6,923 nt of DNA from Chloroflexota bacterium (GTDB lineage: Bacteria; Chloroflexota; Limnocylindria; Limnocylindrales; CSP1-4). Where the stretch lies: NCBI GenBank assembly GCA_004298915.1, contig SCTE01000390.1, forward strand, positions 1-6,923, given 5' to 3'. A model generated the notes under the pieces. The model was not told the DNA's origin and did not search any database. It was given only the letters and a program-made list of their open reading frames with translations. A program made the position numbers and the translations under genes. Below are positions 5,772 to 6,923 of this stretch, in pieces. Every line of letters starts with the position of its first letter. The first letter of the stretch is position 1.

Positions 5772-6923
5772 ATGTCGATCCGACTGCGCATCGCCACACT
5801 TGCCGCCCTAGCTGCCCTGCTGGCCGCCCTCCTGCTTCCGGTCGTCGCGGCGCTTGCCGCGTCCCCGTTCCCGCCCGGTCCGCCGTTTCCGTCGCCCGAG
5901 CTCAACCGCGCCGTCTACGATCAGGCGGGCGTCTTCCGCCCCGACACGATCGCGCGGCTCGAGGCCACGATCGATGCCATCGAGGCGCGGACGGGGGCCG
6001 AGGTCGTCGTCTACACCCAGGAGTGGCCGTACAAGATCGACCAGGCCACCTCCGAGTCGAACGCGGCCGCCCTGATCGACCAGTGGGGCATCGGCCGGCG
6101 TGGCTTCGATGACAGCCTCGTGATCCTGTTCGACCTCGACCCGTCCCTGGTCCACGGCCAGGTAAGCCTGTACGCGGGATCGGGGTTCCGGGCGGCGTTC
6201 CTGAGCGACCAGGAACGACAGCGGATCTTCGACAACGACATGGTCCCGCTGCTCGCCGCGGGCGACCTCGATGGCGCCGCCCTCGTTGCCCTCGCCCGGG
6301 TCGATGCCGCCGCGACCCCGGAGCACGCCGCGCAGCTGGAGTTCGCCCGACAGGTCAACGCGGTCGTCGGAATCATCGGCGGGGCAATCGCACTGCTCGG
6401 CCTGTCGGGCTGGGCCCTCTTCCACTGGCTGCGCTTCGGGCGCGACCCGGTATACGTCGATTCCGCGTCCGTCCTGGTACCGGCGCCACCGAGCGGCATG
6501 ACGGCCGCCGCCGGAACGCTGGTCCTCGACGGGAAGACCTCGCGACGGACGCTCACCACGGCCCTCCTCGACCTCGCCAGCCGAGGCGAGGTCGCGTTCC
6601 GGCAGGAGAAGGGATTCCTCGGCCTCGGCCGGACAAAGCTGACGATCGATGTCGGCGAACGCGCGGCGGCCGCCGCGCTCGATGATCTCGCCGATGCCGA
6701 TGGCCGACGGGCGGGCATCGATGCCCCGGGACCGACGGCAACGTCCGCCGCGGGCGCCCAGGCGCCGGCCGCTGCCTCGCGGGACCAGGACCTCGCGATC
6801 GCCCGGTCCAGGATCGCCCTCGCCAACCGCCGCGCGATGACGGATGCCGAGACCTACCTGCTCAGGCGCCTCGACGCTCTCGCCTCGGACGAGTCCATCG
6901 AGCCCGATGACGTCCCGAAGCTC
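5772..6923 (+). CDS. TPM-domain / DUF2207-type membrane protein (3'-truncated)
   Basis: The frame is open from ATG 5772 to the right edge (384 codons) with no stop, so the gene continues outside. Residues 1-31 are a signal peptide or N-terminal anchor (RLRIATLAALAALLAALLLP, then an Ala-rich end). A TPM (YgcG-type) domain spans about 45-180, with AVYDQAGVFRPDTIARLE, TGAEVVVYTQ, SNAAALIDQWGIG, SLVILFDLD and SLYAGSGFRAAFLSDQ. A second membrane helix is at about 196-221 (VVGIIGGAIALLGLSGWALF). It is followed by GRDPVYVDSASVLVPAPPSG and LDGKTSRRTLTTALLDLASRGEV (253-274), characteristic of the DUF2207 cytoplasmic part. An Ala/Asp/Pro-rich linker (about 297-338) and a helical, charged end follow. 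The expected topology is TPM domain outside, DUF2207 part inside. TPM proteins are poorly understood; phosphatase and photosystem-repair roles come from plants. No Shine-Dalgarno is visible; the gene starts 16 bases after lysA. Confidence 0.88.
   Translation, partial: MSIRLRIATLAALAALLAALLLPVVAALAASPFPPGPPFPSPELNRAVYDQAGVFRPDTIARLEATIDAIEARTGAEVVVYTQEWPYKIDQATSESNAAALIDQWGIGRRGFDDSLVILFDLDPSLVHGQVSLYAGSGFRAAFLSDQERQRIFDNDMVPLLAAGDLDGAALVALARVDAAATPEHAAQLEFARQVNAVVGIIGGAIALLGLSGWALFHWLRFGRDPVYVDSASVLVPAPPSGMTAAAGTLVLDGKTSRRTLTTALLDLASRGEVAFRQEKGFLGLGRTKLTIDVGERAAAAALDDLADADGRRAGIDAPGPTATSAAGAQAPAAASRDQDLAIARSRIALANRRAMTDAETYLLRRLDALASDESIEPDDVPKL

Noticed and set aside
4463..5905. 480-codon ORF on the - strand
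   Set aside because: It is antisense to the lysA-like gene and the TPM gene start. The protein is Arg/Gly/Pro-rich with no recognisable domain, as expected of a shadow frame in GC-rich DNA.
6011..6826. Antisense ORFs across the TPM gene, including 5808-6425
   Set aside because: The + strand frame carries TPM and DUF2207 motifs across the same DNA. The - strand products are low-complexity Arg/Ala/Ser-rich.

Overview
The window is very GC-rich bacterial chromosomal DNA (about 70% G+C by eye; GC-ending codons dominate every gene). The mix of a GH57 amylolytic enzyme with a YtrA-type GntR regulator, a TPM/DUF2207 protein and Chloroflexota/Actinobacteria-like versions of the other genes suggests an uncultured Chloroflexota (Limnocylindria-like) or a related high-GC lineage. 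This assignment is an inference and is weak. I see no rRNA, tRNA, CRISPR array, insertion sequence or phage module.

Layout. (1) 2-1837, + strand: the 3' part of a GH57 glycoside hydrolase / 4-alpha-glucanotransferase, cut by the left window edge but keeping both catalytic carboxylates. (2) 1838-2036: a convergent intergenic region with three strong hairpins, probably shared termination. (3) 2037-2168, - strand: a 43-codon gene for a single-pass membrane microprotein, with a near-ideal Shine-Dalgarno and a near-consensus sigma70 promoter (TTGACA-17-TAATGT). (4) 2257-3264, + strand: a GntR-family (YtrA-like wHTH) regulator diverging from the small gene. A 42-bp imperfect inverted repeat between them brackets the small gene's -10 element and is the likely operator. 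(5) 3351-3983: a RimJ/RimL-type GNAT acetyltransferase. (6) 4037-4441: a four-helix membrane protein of the phage-holin superfamily IV / YvlD type. (7) 4481-5755: a diaminopimelate decarboxylase (lysA-like) with all key residues. (8) 5772 to the right edge: a TPM-domain / DUF2207-type membrane protein, truncated at its 3' end.

Genes 4 to 8 all read rightward with short gaps (86, 53, 39 and 16 bases). They may be partly co-transcribed but do not form one obvious pathway. The most interesting part is the divergent pair at 2037-3264: a GntR repressor candidate with an uncharacterised effector domain, facing a membrane microprotein whose promoter is covered by a long dyad. It looks like a compact regulator/microprotein module. 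The long antisense ORFs in this GC-rich DNA are shadows of the genes listed.
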